The position numbers and the translations under genes are program-made. DNA of 13,983 nucleotides. It comes from Pseudomonadota bacterium. Its GTDB lineage: Bacteria > Pseudomonadota > Alphaproteobacteria > Rhizobiales > Xanthobacteraceae. The notes beneath the pieces are model-generated. The model did no database searches and was not told the origin of the DNA. It saw nothing but the letters and a program-made list of their open reading frames with translations. The stretch covers positions 1-13,983 of the forward strand of contig JAEZMT010000347.1 in assembly GCA_023442085.1 (NCBI GenBank). Direction: 5' to 3'. Below, piece after piece: positions 13,854 through 13,983 of this stretch (positions are counted from its first letter, which is position 1; every line of letters starts with the position of its first letter).

Positions 13854-13983
13854 TTGAGCAAGGTCATCATCACTTGCGCGGTGACGGGCGGCATTCACAC
13901 GCCTACCATGTCGGATGCGCTGCCCATCACGCCCAACGAGATCGCCGAGCAGGCGATCGCGGCGGCGGAGGCCGGTGCCGCCA
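13854..13983 (+). CDS. Beta-keto acid cleavage enzyme (BKACE, DUF849), 5' part only
   Basis: The first 43 codons of a gene cut by the window end. The protein begins with KVIITCAVTGGIHTPTM, then a stretch with PITPNEIAEQAI and AAAEAGAA, the unmistakable first strand and helix of the BKACE family (3-keto-5-aminohexanoate cleavage enzyme Kce and relatives). These Zn-dependent TIM-barrel enzymes condense a beta-keto acid with acetyl-CoA to give acetoacetate and a new acyl-CoA. The TTG start has GGAG seven bases upstream. It is probably co-transcribed with the cyclase-family hydrolase, which may produce the keto acid or its precursor. Full-length relatives have about 270-310 residues; specificity residues lie beyond the window. 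Confidence 0.85.
   Translation, partial: MSKVIITCAVTGGIHTPTMSDALPITPNEIAEQAIAAAEAGAA

Overview
The window looks like chromosomal DNA of a GC-rich alphaproteobacterium, most likely in the Hyphomicrobiales. This rests on the strong G/C bias at third codon positions, the mix of transport and acyl-CoA catabolism genes, and a dispersed AGAGCG...CGCTC-type palindrome of the sort common in that order. It is an inference from style and content; no species marker was recognised.

Layout. Left block (1-3600): a small META/HslJ-like envelope protein on the + strand converges on a minus-strand polyamine-type ABC transporter operon, potG-potH-potI, which has no potF binding-protein gene here. Next come a complete tRNA-Thr(GGT) gene (3780-3854) and 580 bases without a convincing gene, holding two LacI-type palindromes. 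Centre (4435-11563): a tight five-gene minus-strand operon, read in the order aldehyde dehydrogenase, citryl-CoA lyase-like protein, class III CoA-transferase, TcuA-like FAD dehydrogenase, periplasmic binding protein. It is divergent from an IclR regulator, and the short gap between them holds a paired operator. After the IclR gene come a palindromic repeat and another 600-base gene-poor stretch. Right block (12173-13983): a TetR regulator divergent from a metal-dependent cyclase-family hydrolase and the first 43 codons of a beta-keto acid cleavage enzyme (BKACE). A concentric dyad lies between them.

How the genes may work together. The central operon looks like a complete catabolic module: capture of an acidic substrate outside the cell, oxidation of an aldehyde to an acid, flavin desaturation of a polycarboxylate, CoA activation, and a citrate-synthase-fold lyase releasing acetyl-CoA and a 2-oxo acid. 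The CoA-transferase and lyase together would do with two soluble enzymes what citrate lyase does in one complex. The substrate is not known; tricarballylate, aconitate, citrate or an analogue is the best inference. The right block looks like a second, separately regulated hydrolase plus keto-acid cleavage pathway.

The most unusual structural point is that the last 23 bases of the tRNA-Thr gene and 6 bases beyond are repeated, 25 of 29 identical and in the same orientation, about 8.1 kb away at 11926-11954. The two copies bracket exactly the central operon and its regulator. Short motifs are also shared by the two gene-poor flanks just inside these copies. This suggests an old tRNA-targeted insertion that carried the catabolic module and has no recognisable integrase in the window.
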